Source: a virus. Taken from it: a stretch of 56,803 nt of DNA. Positions 37,992 to 46,948 of this stretch are shown here, in pieces. The stretch's first letter is position 1. Each line of letters begins with the position of its first letter. The DNA lies in the IMG/VR virus record IMGVR_UViG_3300030060_002906, positions 1 through 56,803 of that record. One strand, given 5' to 3'. The translations under genes and the position numbers were made by a program. The notes under the pieces were generated by a model. That model was not told where the DNA came from. It saw only the letters and a list, made by a program, of their open reading frames with translations, and made no database searches.

Positions 37992-38638
37992 GTATTACAC
38001 ATTCAGATTTTTTGACTCAAGTTAGAAACTATACTGAAGTAGATTCTAATGTATTATCAGATACTTTAATTGATCAGTTTATAAGAAATATTGAATTAGA
38101 TATTGCTGGTAAAGTTGATTACGATGATATAAGGGAATATGCCATAACCTTAAATTCTGGAACGCAAAGATACATAAATATGCCAGATGATTTAATTAGT
38201 ATTAGATCCATTCAAATCATAAATAATAATACAAGAGATTTTTTAGAAAAAAGAGACACATCTTTTATAGCTGAGTTCAACCCTACAAATGCAACAGGCA
38301 CACCTAAATATTATGCTAATTGGAATGAGTTGACAGTTGTATTAGCTCCAGTACCAGATATTAACTATGAAGTACAAGTAAATTATATAAAAGACCCTGA
38401 TCATTTTACATCAACAACAGATACATTTTTATCAAAAAATCAAGAAAATTTATTATTGTATGGTGTATTAGTAGAGTGTTTTAGTTATTTAAAAGGACCT
38501 ATGGATATGTACAAACTGTATGTAGATAAGTATAATGAAAATATACAGTCATTTATGCTTACACAAATGGGTAAACGTAGACGTGCTGATTATGATGACG
38601 GGGTGATGAGATTGCCAGTTCAATCACCATCCCCATAA
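37988..38638 (+). CDS. Head-tail connector/adaptor protein
   Basis: 216 residues: helical start SDFLTQVRNYTEVDSNVLSD, FIRNIELDIAGKVDYDDIRE, a beta sandwich with YINMPDDLISIRSIQI and YYANWNELTVVLAPVPD, then FLSKNQENLLLYGVLVECFS and a helical end. This is the four-helix-plus-sandwich layout of phage adaptor proteins, partly parallel to the 36579 protein. It probably sits between portal and tail nozzle. Confidence 0.72.
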   Translation: MSITHSDFLTQVRNYTEVDSNVLSDTLIDQFIRNIELDIAGKVDYDDIREYAITLNSGTQRYINMPDDLISIRSIQIINNNTRDFLEKRDTSFIAEFNPTNATGTPKYYANWNELTVVLAPVPDINYEVQVNYIKDPDHFTSTTDTFLSKNQENLLLYGVLVECFSYLKGPMDMYKLYVDKYNENIQSFMLTQMGKRRRADYDDGVMRLPVQSPSP

Positions 38639-38654
38639 CTTATAGGAGAAAAAA

Positions 38655-39092
38655 ATGGCAATAACAACAAGTGCAGTATGTAATGTTTTTAAGACTGATG
38701 TTTTAAAAGGAGTGCATAATTTTACAGCATCATCAGGAAACACTTTTAAATTAAGTATGTACACATCAAGTGCAACTCTTGGTAAATCAACTACATCTTT
38801 CACAACAGACAATCAAGTATCTTCACCATCTGGCTATACAAGTGGTGGCAAAGCTTTAGTATCATCTACTCCAGTTTTAAGTTCAGATACAGCTGTGTGT
38901 GATTTTGCAGATTTATCTTTTGTGGGTGTTACTCTTACAGCAAGAGGTGCTTTAATCTATAACGATTCAGCTACTGGTGATCCAGCAGTTGCAGTGCTAG
39001 ATTTTGGTGGAGATAAAACAGCTACTTCAGGTACATTTACAATACAGTTTCCTACTGCTAATGCTTCAGATGCTATTATAAGAATAGCTTAA
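38655..39092 (+). CDS. Beta-rich virion protein
   Basis: 145 residues: VFKTDVLKGVHNFTASSGNT, FKLSMYTSSATLGKSTTSFT, ARGALIYNDSATGDPAVAVL. It resembles a widespread family of small phage structural proteins close to tail fibre genes. AGGAG precedes the ATG. Its likely place is the tail or fibre base; function unproven. Confidence 0.66.
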   Translation: MAITTSAVCNVFKTDVLKGVHNFTASSGNTFKLSMYTSSATLGKSTTSFTTDNQVSSPSGYTSGGKALVSSTPVLSSDTAVCDFADLSFVGVTLTARGALIYNDSATGDPAVAVLDFGGDKTATSGTFTIQFPTANASDAIIRIA

Positions 39093-39108
39093 GTAGGAGT
39101 TTTATAAC

Positions 39109-40524
39109 GTGACTACAAGAACATTTACAGTCACAGTAGTAAATGTTAGTGGTAACAATAAGTATTTTATTGATGGAGTACAACAAGCTACTGTAAATTT
39201 AGCAGAAGCAGGTACTTATGTATTTAATTGGTCTGATAGTTCAGCAATAAATCACCCAGTAAGGTTTTCTACAAGTTCTGATGGCACACATGGTGGAGGT
39301 TCAGAATACACTACAGGTGTCACTAAAAACGATGGTGCTTACACTACAACTATTACAGTTGCTATCGGAGCTCCAACTTTATATTATTACTGCCAATATC
39401 ACCCTAATATGGGTGGACAAGCTAACACAGTATCAGCGACATCTTGGGGTATGTTGTCTTGGAATATTGGTGCTTGGGGTAATCAAGCAGATTTAACATT
39501 AAGTGTAACTGGTGTTGGTGCCACTTCAGCAGTTGGTTCAGTTGTCGCTGATGGTGTTATAAATACTGGATGGGGTAGAGTAGCATGGGGTGAATTTGGT
39601 TGGGGTATAGGAGGTCAGGTTGTTGCCTCTGGGGTAGGCGCTACTTCAGCAGTTGGTAGCGTATCACAAACTATTACAGCAGATTTAAATGTAACAGGAG
39701 TATCCACAACAAGTTCAGTTGGCACTGTTACTGTTGAGGTAGCACAAGACGTATCAGCACCAGATGTTAGCCTTACAAGTTCAGTAGGTTCTGTAGTAGT
39801 AACTCATACTGGCTTAGTTGCACCTACTGGTGTAGCAGCTACTTCTAGTGTAGGAACTGCAACTGTAGATGAAAGATTTTTAGTAGGGTCTGGTTGGGGT
39901 AGACTAAGTTGGGGTAACCAAGCTTGGGGTGTAGTATATGGAGTAATTCCAAATGGCTTAAGTGCAAACTCTGCTGTTGGTACTTCTACAATTACTGCTG
40001 ATTGTAATATATCAGTTACTGGTGTAGCAGCCACAAGTACAGTTGGAGCAGTTGCAGGTGTATCAACTGATATTTTAATTACTCAGACTGGTTTAGGATT
40101 AACAAGTTCTGTTGGTAATTCTACTATAGAAATTACTTTTGGTGCAGTGGTAACAGGAGTTGCCTCAACATCAGCAGTAGGTTCTGTAATTGTTGCACCT
40201 AAAATAGAAGTGCCAGTTACAGACGGAACTTTAACCTCTTCTGTGGGTTCTGTTACTTTTTCAATAACAGGTTCTACTTCTGTAACAGGAGTAGCTTCAA
40301 CTAGCTCTGTTGGTTCGATCGTTCCAGAGTCTATTTACTCCGTCACTGGTGTTGCCGCAACATCAGCAGTAGGGAATCCAACAGAGGTAACAGGCACTGG
40401 AGTAGTAGATGATGTTACAGGAGTGGTATTGACGAGTAATGTTGGAAGTGTAATAATAATAGCATGGAACAGAGTAGATACAGGAACTCCTGTAACCTGG
40501 ACAAAAATAACAACAGCGGCTTAA
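39109..40524 (+). CDS. Tail fibre-like protein with cupredoxin-like N-domain and VGSV repeats
   Basis: 471 residues from a GTG behind TAGGAG. Residues 1-107 look like a type I copper (plastocyanin-like) domain: His49 in NHPVRF, and Cys95, His98, Met101 in YYCQYHPNMGG, the C-x2-H-x2-M loop. About a dozen copies of a ~12-residue motif (GVGATSAVGSV, GVSTTSSVGTV, GVAATSSVGTA) follow, spaced by 20-30 residues, plus three Trp blocks (SWGMLSWNIGAWG, GWGRVAWGEFGWG, GWGRLSWGNQAWG). It is likely an adhesive virion fibre. Whether copper is bound is unknown. Confidence 0.75.
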   Translation: MTTRTFTVTVVNVSGNNKYFIDGVQQATVNLAEAGTYVFNWSDSSAINHPVRFSTSSDGTHGGGSEYTTGVTKNDGAYTTTITVAIGAPTLYYYCQYHPNMGGQANTVSATSWGMLSWNIGAWGNQADLTLSVTGVGATSAVGSVVADGVINTGWGRVAWGEFGWGIGGQVVASGVGATSAVGSVSQTITADLNVTGVSTTSSVGTVTVEVAQDVSAPDVSLTSSVGSVVVTHTGLVAPTGVAATSSVGTATVDERFLVGSGWGRLSWGNQAWGVVYGVIPNGLSANSAVGTSTITADCNISVTGVAATSTVGAVAGVSTDILITQTGLGLTSSVGNSTIEITFGAVVTGVASTSAVGSVIVAPKIEVPVTDGTLTSSVGSVTFSITGSTSVTGVASTSSVGSIVPESIYSVTGVAATSAVGNPTEVTGTGVVDDVTGVVLTSNVGSVIIIAWNRVDTGTPVTWTKITTAA

Positions 40525-40538
40525 CAAAAGGATAAAAT

Positions 40539-41435
40539 ATGGCATCTACATACTCATCAGATTTAAAACTTGAACTCATGGCAACTGGTGAAAACGCTGG
40601 TACATGGGGTGATAAAACAAATACAAATTTAAATTTAGTACAACAGGCAATAGGTGGCTTTGAACAAGTCACAGTTGGTGATGGAGCAACAGTTGCTCTT
40701 GCCATGACTGATGGTACTATATCAAACGCAAGAAATATGGTTGTTAAAGTGGCTACTGTTACTCTATCAGGAGCCACTGTTTTAACAGTACCTGACAGCA
40801 TTGAAAAAATGTACATCTTTGATGTAACAGCTGTAACAAACCCAACAAACTTAACTATTAAAACTGCAAGTGGGACTGGCTTTTCTCCAGATCAAGCAAA
40901 AATTTATTTTGCATATGCAGACGGAACTAACATAGTAGAAGTATCTTTAGATACTCTAGGTGGTGCAATTGGTTCTGATAGTTTACCAACTGTACCTGTA
41001 AATAAAGGTGGTACGGGTGCAACAACTTTAGCAGGTGCAAATATAGCAGTATTAAACGCTACAAATAATTTTGCAGATAATATATTACAAAGAAGTTTGT
41101 TAAAAGACACAGGTGAAGTTAGAGTAGCATTAGGAGATTTAGGTGGTGGCACAGACGATATAGATTTATCTGCTGGAAATGTTTTTACTGCAACAGTATC
41201 AACAGGCACACAAACTTTAACTTTTTCAAACCCAAGTCCAAGTGGTAATGCTTGTACTTTTATGTTGATACTAACTAATGGTGGATCACAAACAGTAAAC
41301 TTTCCAGCATCTGTAGATTTTCCTGGTGGTTCTGCACCAACTTTAACAGCAGCTGGTGTAGACATTTTAATGTTTACCACAGTAGATGGGGGTACAACAT
41401 ATCATGGCATTTTAGCAAGTTCGGATAGTAAATAA
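40539..41435 (+). CDS. Tail fibre protein
   Basis: 298 residues. The N-terminus TYSSDLKLELMATGENAGTW + GDKTNTNLNLVQQAI is the standard start of many marine phage tail fibres. Gly/Thr-rich strands follow (VPVNKGGTGATTLAGANIAV, the KGGTGATT motif of phage fibres), ending in TFSNPSPSGNACTFMLILTN and VDGGTTYHGILAS. It would bind the host surface. It couples to the next gene (TAATG). Confidence 0.82.
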   Translation: MASTYSSDLKLELMATGENAGTWGDKTNTNLNLVQQAIGGFEQVTVGDGATVALAMTDGTISNARNMVVKVATVTLSGATVLTVPDSIEKMYIFDVTAVTNPTNLTIKTASGTGFSPDQAKIYFAYADGTNIVEVSLDTLGGAIGSDSLPTVPVNKGGTGATTLAGANIAVLNATNNFADNILQRSLLKDTGEVRVALGDLGGGTDDIDLSAGNVFTATVSTGTQTLTFSNPSPSGNACTFMLILTNGGSQTVNFPASVDFPGGSAPTLTAAGVDILMFTTVDGGTTYHGILASSDSK

Positions 41436-42688
41436 TGGGAACATCTATTGGATCAGGAAAGTTTGGTTTCAAGCAAGCAGGTGGTGGTAAAGCAGGAACT
41501 TATTTTGGAGATGGTTCAGATGGTGCTGTAACTTTTTCTGGTAGCACTACTGATGGTATATCTGCTGGAGCAAGTTCTTATGGTTTATATTCTATAGATG
41601 GTGCTGCACCAGCTGGTTATCCAGCACCTTTAGCAGGATCAAATGTATATGAATACACTGTACCAAACAAAGATGGCTCTTATGATGGAGATGCTGTAGT
41701 AAAACAATTTACATCTCTAACTATAAATTCTGGATATGTATTAACTACTGATCAACCTTGTAGAGGTCTTTTTATAATGGTGCAAGGAGATTGTACTTTA
41801 AATGGTTCTATATCAATGACAGCAAGAGGGGCTTTTGCTAATCCTGATACACATGGAGGTAATGCTGCTGGAATTAGAGTTCCAGTTAATCAAATTAGTG
41901 GTAACGCTTTAGGTGAAGATTTGTCAGGTGGTGCGATTTTTGATGGAATGGGAACTGCTGCAACTAATTTAGAAACAAGTTTTAATGATGCAATTAGCGG
42001 TCCTGGTGCTTTTTTAACTGTGCCAAAAGTAGGTATGCCCGCAGATGGCACAAGAACTATAGAACCTGGTAGTGATCAAGATATGAAGGGTTCTTTTGGT
42101 TTGTCTGGTGATAACTGGACAGTAGCAGGTTCTTGGGGAGCTAGACCAACTAATGCAGGAAAAACTGGTGAGGGTGGTTCAGGTAGAAATAGAACAGGTG
42201 CGACTCCGGGAATAGCAGGTTCAGTTTTTTCAGGAGGGCCTGGGGGTGGTGGTTCTTATTTTGGTTCAGGATTTGAAGGACAAGATTATGGTGGTGCTGG
42301 AGGACCTAACGCAGCTGGTGGAGATTGGGCTGCTGCTGGTGGTGCAGGTAATCCGGGTGGTGGAAATAGTTTTGGTTCTGGTAGAGGTGGAGATGGCACT
42401 GGAGGTTTATTAATATTATTAGTAGGTGGTAATCTTACTATCGGTGCAAGTGGAGGTCTTTATGCCAAAGGAGTAGGCGGAGGCACTAGACTATCTTCAG
42501 GACAACAAGTTCCTGGTTCAGGTTCCGGTGGTGGAGCCATAATATGTGCATACGCTGGTACTTTAAGTAATAGTGGTACAATCAATGTAGATGGAGGTAT
42601 AATATCTACTGCTGATAATAGTGACAATACAAGTTATCCTTGCCCTCAAGGTGGTGCAGGTTCTTATCAATTAATAAATTTAGCGTAG
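41435..42688 (+). CDS. Glycine-rich tail fibre tip / adhesin
   Basis: 417 residues with a Gly-rich second half (GPGGGGSYFGSGFEGQDYGG, GGPNAAGGDWAAAGGAGNPG) like the polyglycine sandwiches of phage adhesins such as T-even gp38. The front half is beta-rich, with CRGLFIMVQGDCTLNGSISM resembling a beta-helix repeat, and it recurs as GGNLTIGASGGLYAKG. It is likely the receptor-binding part of the fibre. Gly-rich loops are also candidate substrates for the modification genes at 46-50 kb. Confidence 0.75.
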   Translation: MGTSIGSGKFGFKQAGGGKAGTYFGDGSDGAVTFSGSTTDGISAGASSYGLYSIDGAAPAGYPAPLAGSNVYEYTVPNKDGSYDGDAVVKQFTSLTINSGYVLTTDQPCRGLFIMVQGDCTLNGSISMTARGAFANPDTHGGNAAGIRVPVNQISGNALGEDLSGGAIFDGMGTAATNLETSFNDAISGPGAFLTVPKVGMPADGTRTIEPGSDQDMKGSFGLSGDNWTVAGSWGARPTNAGKTGEGGSGRNRTGATPGIAGSVFSGGPGGGGSYFGSGFEGQDYGGAGGPNAAGGDWAAAGGAGNPGGGNSFGSGRGGDGTGGLLILLVGGNLTIGASGGLYAKGVGGGTRLSSGQQVPGSGSGGGAIICAYAGTLSNSGTINVDGGIISTADNSDNTSYPCPQGGAGSYQLINLA

Positions 42689-42696
42689 GAGAAATT

Positions 42697-43143
42697 ATGA
42701 GATATGTAAAAGTAGAAGATGGTAAAGTTACAAAAACTATAGACAACCTAGGCAAAGAATATCCAACTACTTGTTTTCCAGCAGGTGGACCAAATTCAGA
42801 TTGGCTTTCAGGTGAAAAGTTAGTGGTTGTTACAGAAGTAAAGTTTAGTGACTCAAGAGATAAAGTTGAAAATGTAGATCCTTTTCTAGATGATGGTAAA
42901 TGGTATACACAAAAAGTGACACCTTATGTAGCACCAACTATTACTACAGAAGAAAAATGGGAAATGATTAGAAACGATAGAAATGATAGGTTGCGTAGAT
43001 GTGATTACGTGTTAATTGCTGATGCACCTAGTTCTGTTACATCTAAATTAGATGATTGGAAAACTTATAGACAGGCTTTAAGAGATATAACAAAACAATC
43101 AGATCCAGATAAAATTAGCTGGCCTTCAGAACCTAGCTCATAA
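42697..43143 (+). CDS. Tail fibre assembly / chaperone-like protein
   Basis: 148 residues from the ATG behind TAGGAG (the longer frame from a TTG at 42640 is rejected). The C-terminal half WEMIRNDRNDRLRRCDYVLI, then WKTYRQALRDITKQSDPDKI, is the phage tail assembly chaperone domain (R-x-x-RL-x-x-CD-x-x...W-x-x-YRQALRD). The N-terminal half is a small beta domain. Such proteins assist folding of the fibre encoded just before. Confidence 0.8.
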   Translation: MRYVKVEDGKVTKTIDNLGKEYPTTCFPAGGPNSDWLSGEKLVVVTEVKFSDSRDKVENVDPFLDDGKWYTQKVTPYVAPTITTEEKWEMIRNDRNDRLRRCDYVLIADAPSSVTSKLDDWKTYRQALRDITKQSDPDKISWPSEPSS

Positions 43144-43154
43144 GGTAATACCTT

Positions 43155-45326
43155 ATGCTTAGGGAAGTCAAAATTGCAGCAGGTATAAATAAACAAGTTA
43201 CACCTACAGGAGCACAAGGTAAGTGGATAGACTGCGATAATGTTCGATTTAGATATGGATACCCAGAAAAAATAGGAGGATGGGAACAAGTTACTACTAG
43301 CACTTTAGTTGGTGTTACTAGAGCAATGCACATTTGGGCAGATAAATTAGGTCGTAGATTTATAGCCATAGGCACTAATAAAGCTTTGTTTATTTATTAC
43401 GATGGTGCATATTATGATGTTACACCTCTAGACACAGCAATAACTTCTTGCACTTTTACATCTTCAAATAATTCATCAACTGTTACAATAAATAAAGCAG
43501 GACATGGTTTAGTAGAGGGAGATTTATTTTTATTTAGTAGCGTAACTTTACCAGGTGGTGGAGTGACTGGATATACTGCTAGTAATTTTACCACTAACAC
43601 TTTTCAAGTAATTACTGCTGAATCAGATACTTTTACTGTAACTATGGCAAGTGTCGAATCAGGCACCGGAATGACTGCTGCTGGGTCAGTTACTGTCACA
43701 CCTTACTTTGATATAGGCGATGCTTTACAAGTTGCTGGTTATGGTTGGGGGACAGGTAGATATGGTGGTGAGGCTTTTCCATTAGCAACTAGCACTTTAA
43801 ATGGAGCATTATTAAACGATTCAAACGGAACTGGTGGATCAGGCACAACAATAGCTTTAGCTTCTACAGCTAATTTTTCTGCAACAGGTGGAACTATAAA
43901 AGTGGACAATGAATTAATAACATACACCGGTGTTAGTGGTAGTAATTTAACTGGTATATCAAGAGGTGCATCTGGTACTTCAACAGCTGCACATAGTGAT
44001 GGCACTACTGTAGAAGAGGCATCTGATTATTTTGGTTGGGGGGATGCAACTAATCAAGCTGTAACTATACTAGAACCTGGTAATTGGTCATTAGATAATT
44101 TTGGTGAAATACTTATAGGCACTGTTAGGAACAATAAATCTTTTCAATGGAATCCAGGTTCTGCATCTCCACTTACGACAAGAGCAACTGTAATAACAGG
44201 AGCTCCAGAAAAAAGTGTTATGACATTAGTTTCTGATAGAGATAGACATTTAATACATTTAGGTACGGAGCCAACTATAGCTAGTGGCACCCAAGATAAA
44301 ATGTTTATTCGTTTTTCAGATCAAGAAAGCTTATCTGATTATACTCCTACATCTACAAATACGGCAGGAACATTTAGAATAGACAACGGAACAAAAATAG
44401 TAGGTGGTGTAAATGCTGGTTCTTACAATTTAATACTTACTAATACAGCAGCTTATACTATGAGATTTATAGGACCACCTTTTACTTTTGGTATAGAACA
44501 AGTAGGTGCGAACTGTGGTTTAGTATCACAGCATGGAGTAGTTGCTGTAAATGGTGTTGTATATTGGATGGGTCAAGCAGGTGGTTTTTATTTATTTGAT
44601 GGTACAGTAAAAAAAATACCTTGTTCAGTAGAAGATTTTGTATTTACAACTATAGACGATGGAGACTTAGGTTTAAACTTTGATGCCTCAGATGTCATAT
44701 TTGCAGGTTATAATTCTTTGTTTGGAGAGATAAACTGGTTTTACCCAAAAGCAGGATCTTTGCAAATAGATAGAGTTGTTACTTATAATTACTTAGAACA
44801 AGTTTGGACTATAGGATCTTTAGCTAGAACAAGTTATTATGACAAAACTATTTTTGATAATCCTTATGCTAGTTCATTTGATAGTTCTGCTGTGCCTAAT
44901 TTTCCTAATATTCAAGGTGTTACAAATATAAATGGTGCTAGCACATTATATCAACACGAAAAAGGTAATAATCAAGTTAATAATAATGCTACAACTCCTA
45001 TAATAGGTAGCATACAAAGTGGAGATTTTGAAGTTAATACTCCTGATGCAGGCACTGGAGAATTTTTTATAAAAGTAAGAAGATTTGTACCTGATTTTAG
45101 AGCCCTTACTGGCAACGCACAAGTTACAATAAATTTAAAAGATTTTCCTAGTGATCAAGAGGCTAGCAGCAGTTTAGGACCTTTTACAATAAATAGCTCA
45201 ACTCAAAAAGTTGATACTAGAGCTAGAGGCAGAGCAGCCAATCTTAAAATAGAAAATACTGCAACAGATGAGACTTGGCGTTATGGAACATTCAAAGCTG
45301 ATACACAAATAGATGGCAGGCGTTAA
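43155..45326 (+). CDS. Tail nozzle / stabilisation protein
   Basis: A 723-residue beta-rich protein: EVKIAAGINKQVTPTGAQGK, WIDCDNVRFRYGYPEKIGGW, HIWADKLGRRFIAIGTNKAL, HGVVAVNGVVYWMGQAGGFY and YNSLFGEINWFYPKAG. This is the seven-bladed propeller-type architecture of podovirus nozzle proteins (T7 gp12 / P22 gp10-like). An insert at residues about 100-290 (Thr/Ser-rich, HGLVEGDLFLFSSVT, ELITYTGVSGSNLTGISRGA) adds surface domains. It would form the tail tube end. Confidence 0.82.
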   Translation: MLREVKIAAGINKQVTPTGAQGKWIDCDNVRFRYGYPEKIGGWEQVTTSTLVGVTRAMHIWADKLGRRFIAIGTNKALFIYYDGAYYDVTPLDTAITSCTFTSSNNSSTVTINKAGHGLVEGDLFLFSSVTLPGGGVTGYTASNFTTNTFQVITAESDTFTVTMASVESGTGMTAAGSVTVTPYFDIGDALQVAGYGWGTGRYGGEAFPLATSTLNGALLNDSNGTGGSGTTIALASTANFSATGGTIKVDNELITYTGVSGSNLTGISRGASGTSTAAHSDGTTVEEASDYFGWGDATNQAVTILEPGNWSLDNFGEILIGTVRNNKSFQWNPGSASPLTTRATVITGAPEKSVMTLVSDRDRHLIHLGTEPTIASGTQDKMFIRFSDQESLSDYTPTSTNTAGTFRIDNGTKIVGGVNAGSYNLILTNTAAYTMRFIGPPFTFGIEQVGANCGLVSQHGVVAVNGVVYWMGQAGGFYLFDGTVKKIPCSVEDFVFTTIDDGDLGLNFDASDVIFAGYNSLFGEINWFYPKAGSLQIDRVVTYNYLEQVWTIGSLARTSYYDKTIFDNPYASSFDSSAVPNFPNIQGVTNINGASTLYQHEKGNNQVNNNATTPIIGSIQSGDFEVNTPDAGTGEFFIKVRRFVPDFRALTGNAQVTINLKDFPSDQEASSSLGPFTINSSTQKVDTRARGRAANLKIENTATDETWRYGTFKADTQIDGRR

Positions 45327-45329
45327 TGA

Positions 45330-45641
45330 ATGGATATAAAAAATATTGTAAGCATAGATAACGAAAACATATGGAAAAGTGACCACACATCTAATCCATA
45401 TGCTATGGTTTTAAATGCAAAAAAAATATGGCGATTTACTAAAAACGAATGGCCAGAACAGTATAAGTTTTATTCTGAAATCATTAAAGAGAATGCTGTC
45501 GATTTCAAATGGGGACTACATAAACAAAAATCTTTTAAAATATTAACCATAAAAGAATACTGTTATTTTATGTCACCACCTGATATAATATATAGAGCTA
45601 TTAGAAAAGAACCTGACAAAAAGAAAGGTAGACGTAAATGA
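45330..45641 (+). CDS. Small protein, unknown
   Basis: 103 residues, Lys- and aromatic-rich: ENIWKSDHTSNPYAMVLNAK, KIWRFTKNEWPEQYKFYSEI and a basic end EPDKKKGRRK. It is coupled to the next microORF (ATGA). It resembles no family I can name. Its place right after the nozzle gene starts the block of small genes leading to the modification cassette. Confidence 0.58.
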   Translation: MDIKNIVSIDNENIWKSDHTSNPYAMVLNAKKIWRFTKNEWPEQYKFYSEIIKENAVDFKWGLHKQKSFKILTIKEYCYFMSPPDIIYRAIRKEPDKKKGRRK

Positions 45642-45766
45642 AAAAAGCTAAAAACAAAATTAAAAAAGTTATTACAGGACTAAAAAAAGCATCAAGAACT
45701 CATGCTAAACAAGCAAAAACATTACAAGGAGCAATAAGTGGCAGATCCAAGAAAAGGAACAGGTAA
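45638..45766 (+). CDS. 42-residue strongly basic microprotein
   Basis: It starts at an ATGA overlap. KKAKNKIKKVITGLKKASRT is an amphipathic basic helix, and GRSKKRNR ends it. The next gene begins inside it in another frame. It belongs to the group of basic late-region proteins; the function is unknown. Confidence 0.52.
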   Translation: MKKAKNKIKKVITGLKKASRTHAKQAKTLQGAISGRSKKRNR

Positions 45767-46019
45767 AAAACCTAAAGGCACAGGTCGTAGATTATATACT
45801 GATGAAAACCCTAAAGACACAGTACGAATAAAGTTTGCTACACCAGCTGATGCTAGAGCTACTGTTGCAAAAGTAAAAAAAATATCAAAACCTTACGCTA
45901 GAAAAATACAAATTCTTACTGTGATGGAACAACGTGCTAAGGTTATGGGTAAAACTCAAGTAGTTTCTATTGCAAAAAAAGGCAAAGAAGCTTTAAAAAG
46001 ACAGTTTAAAAAAGCCTAA
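45738..46019 (+). CDS. Basic conserved protein (MADPRKGTGKKPKGTGRRLY type)
   Basis: 93 residues from a GTG. ADPRKGTGKKPKGTGRRLYT, DENPKDTVRIKFATPADARA and a helical basic end. The start motif is frequent in marine phage virion-region proteins. It overlaps the preceding microprotein by 29 bases. It is probably a DNA-binding or virion protein; not established. Confidence 0.62.
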   Translation: MADPRKGTGKKPKGTGRRLYTDENPKDTVRIKFATPADARATVAKVKKISKPYARKIQILTVMEQRAKVMGKTQVVSIAKKGKEALKRQFKKA

Positions 46020-46020
46020 A

Positions 46021-46812
46021 GTGCAAATTAAATTAGAAAACAATAATTATGAAGACACTTTAAATTTACAAAGAAAATATCCTACTGTTGTTATTGATGA
46101 TTTTTTTCAAAACCCAGACATAATTAGAAAATACGCTTTATCTTTACCTTACGAAAAAGCTGTTGATGGAAGATGGCCTGGTAAAAGATCACCTTTATTA
46201 CATACCATAAACGAAAAACTTGTTTACTCAATAGCAAAAAAAATGCTTAGTGTTTATTATGATTTAAGCACAGAAATTTATTGGCATAGTATACAGATGG
46301 CTTTTCAAAAAATAAAACCTTATTCAAAAGATAAAAATAGTAATTTGAACAAAGGTTGGATTCATACCGATGGTGTAAGAACTTTAGCGGGAGTAGTATA
46401 TTTAACACCTAGTGTAGAAATAGATGCAGGCACATCAATATTTAAAATAAAAAGTATACACGCTGATTATGATATTAAAAAACAACAAACAGTTAAAGAT
46501 AAATTATACAAAGATAACTCATGTGATATGAACGAATACAATAAAGAGATAAATAATTTATACGATAAATTTAATAAAGTCACAGAAGTTAAAAATATTT
46601 ACAATAGATGTATTCTTTATGATGCTCACGAATATCACACAGGGACTAATTACTTTACCAATGATAAAGAAAGATTATCATTAGTTTTTTTCTTTACTAA
46701 TTTGACTTCAAGCATACCACCGAAGGATAGAATTATGTACTTTGACAAAGAAATAGAGTACGATATAATGAATTGTAAAAAAAATGGCAAAGATAGTAAC
46801 AACCATACCTGA
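46021..46812 (+). CDS. 2OG-Fe(II) oxygenase-like protein (first copy)
   Basis: 263 residues from a GTG. Metal facial triad candidates: His115 and Asp117 in GWIHTDGVRTLAGVVYLTP, and His206 in DAHEYHTG; Arg218 in ERLSLVFFF would hold 2-oxoglutarate. AGTSIFKIK and NRCILYDAHEYHTG are as in oxygenases of the DUF6445-like group. It probably hydroxylates a protein or nucleotide substrate. It is the first of two such genes 0.5 kb apart, beside SET and glycosyltransferase genes. Confidence 0.75.
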   Translation: MQIKLENNNYEDTLNLQRKYPTVVIDDFFQNPDIIRKYALSLPYEKAVDGRWPGKRSPLLHTINEKLVYSIAKKMLSVYYDLSTEIYWHSIQMAFQKIKPYSKDKNSNLNKGWIHTDGVRTLAGVVYLTPSVEIDAGTSIFKIKSIHADYDIKKQQTVKDKLYKDNSCDMNEYNKEINNLYDKFNKVTEVKNIYNRCILYDAHEYHTGTNYFTNDKERLSLVFFFTNLTSSIPPKDRIMYFDKEIEYDIMNCKKNGKDSNNHT

Positions 46813-46948
46813 TCCCAAATCAGAATACACTGTTGAAAATCAAAGATTAATAAACTTAGCTTTAAATCAAATAATATCTAAATTAAATACATCTTATCAA
46901 GAAGATTTGAAATCAGAACAACAGGCTTTTGAATATTTTTTATCATGA
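46784..46948 (+). CDS. 54-residue conserved small protein
   Basis: It starts within the oxygenase gene in another frame and ends in an ATGA overlap with the next gene. The sequence AKIVTTIPDPKSEYTVENQR, then LINLALNQIISKL and QQAFEYFLS recurs in marine phages in just this position (before a small beta-rich virion protein). It is helical. Function unknown. Confidence 0.62.
   Translation: MAKIVTTIPDPKSEYTVENQRLINLALNQIISKLNTSYQEDLKSEQQAFEYFLS

Noticed and set aside
40363-41380. Long reverse-strand frames opposite the tail fibre and other late genes
   Set aside because: They mirror the low-complexity coding of the plus-strand genes and have no ribosome sites or recognisable domains.
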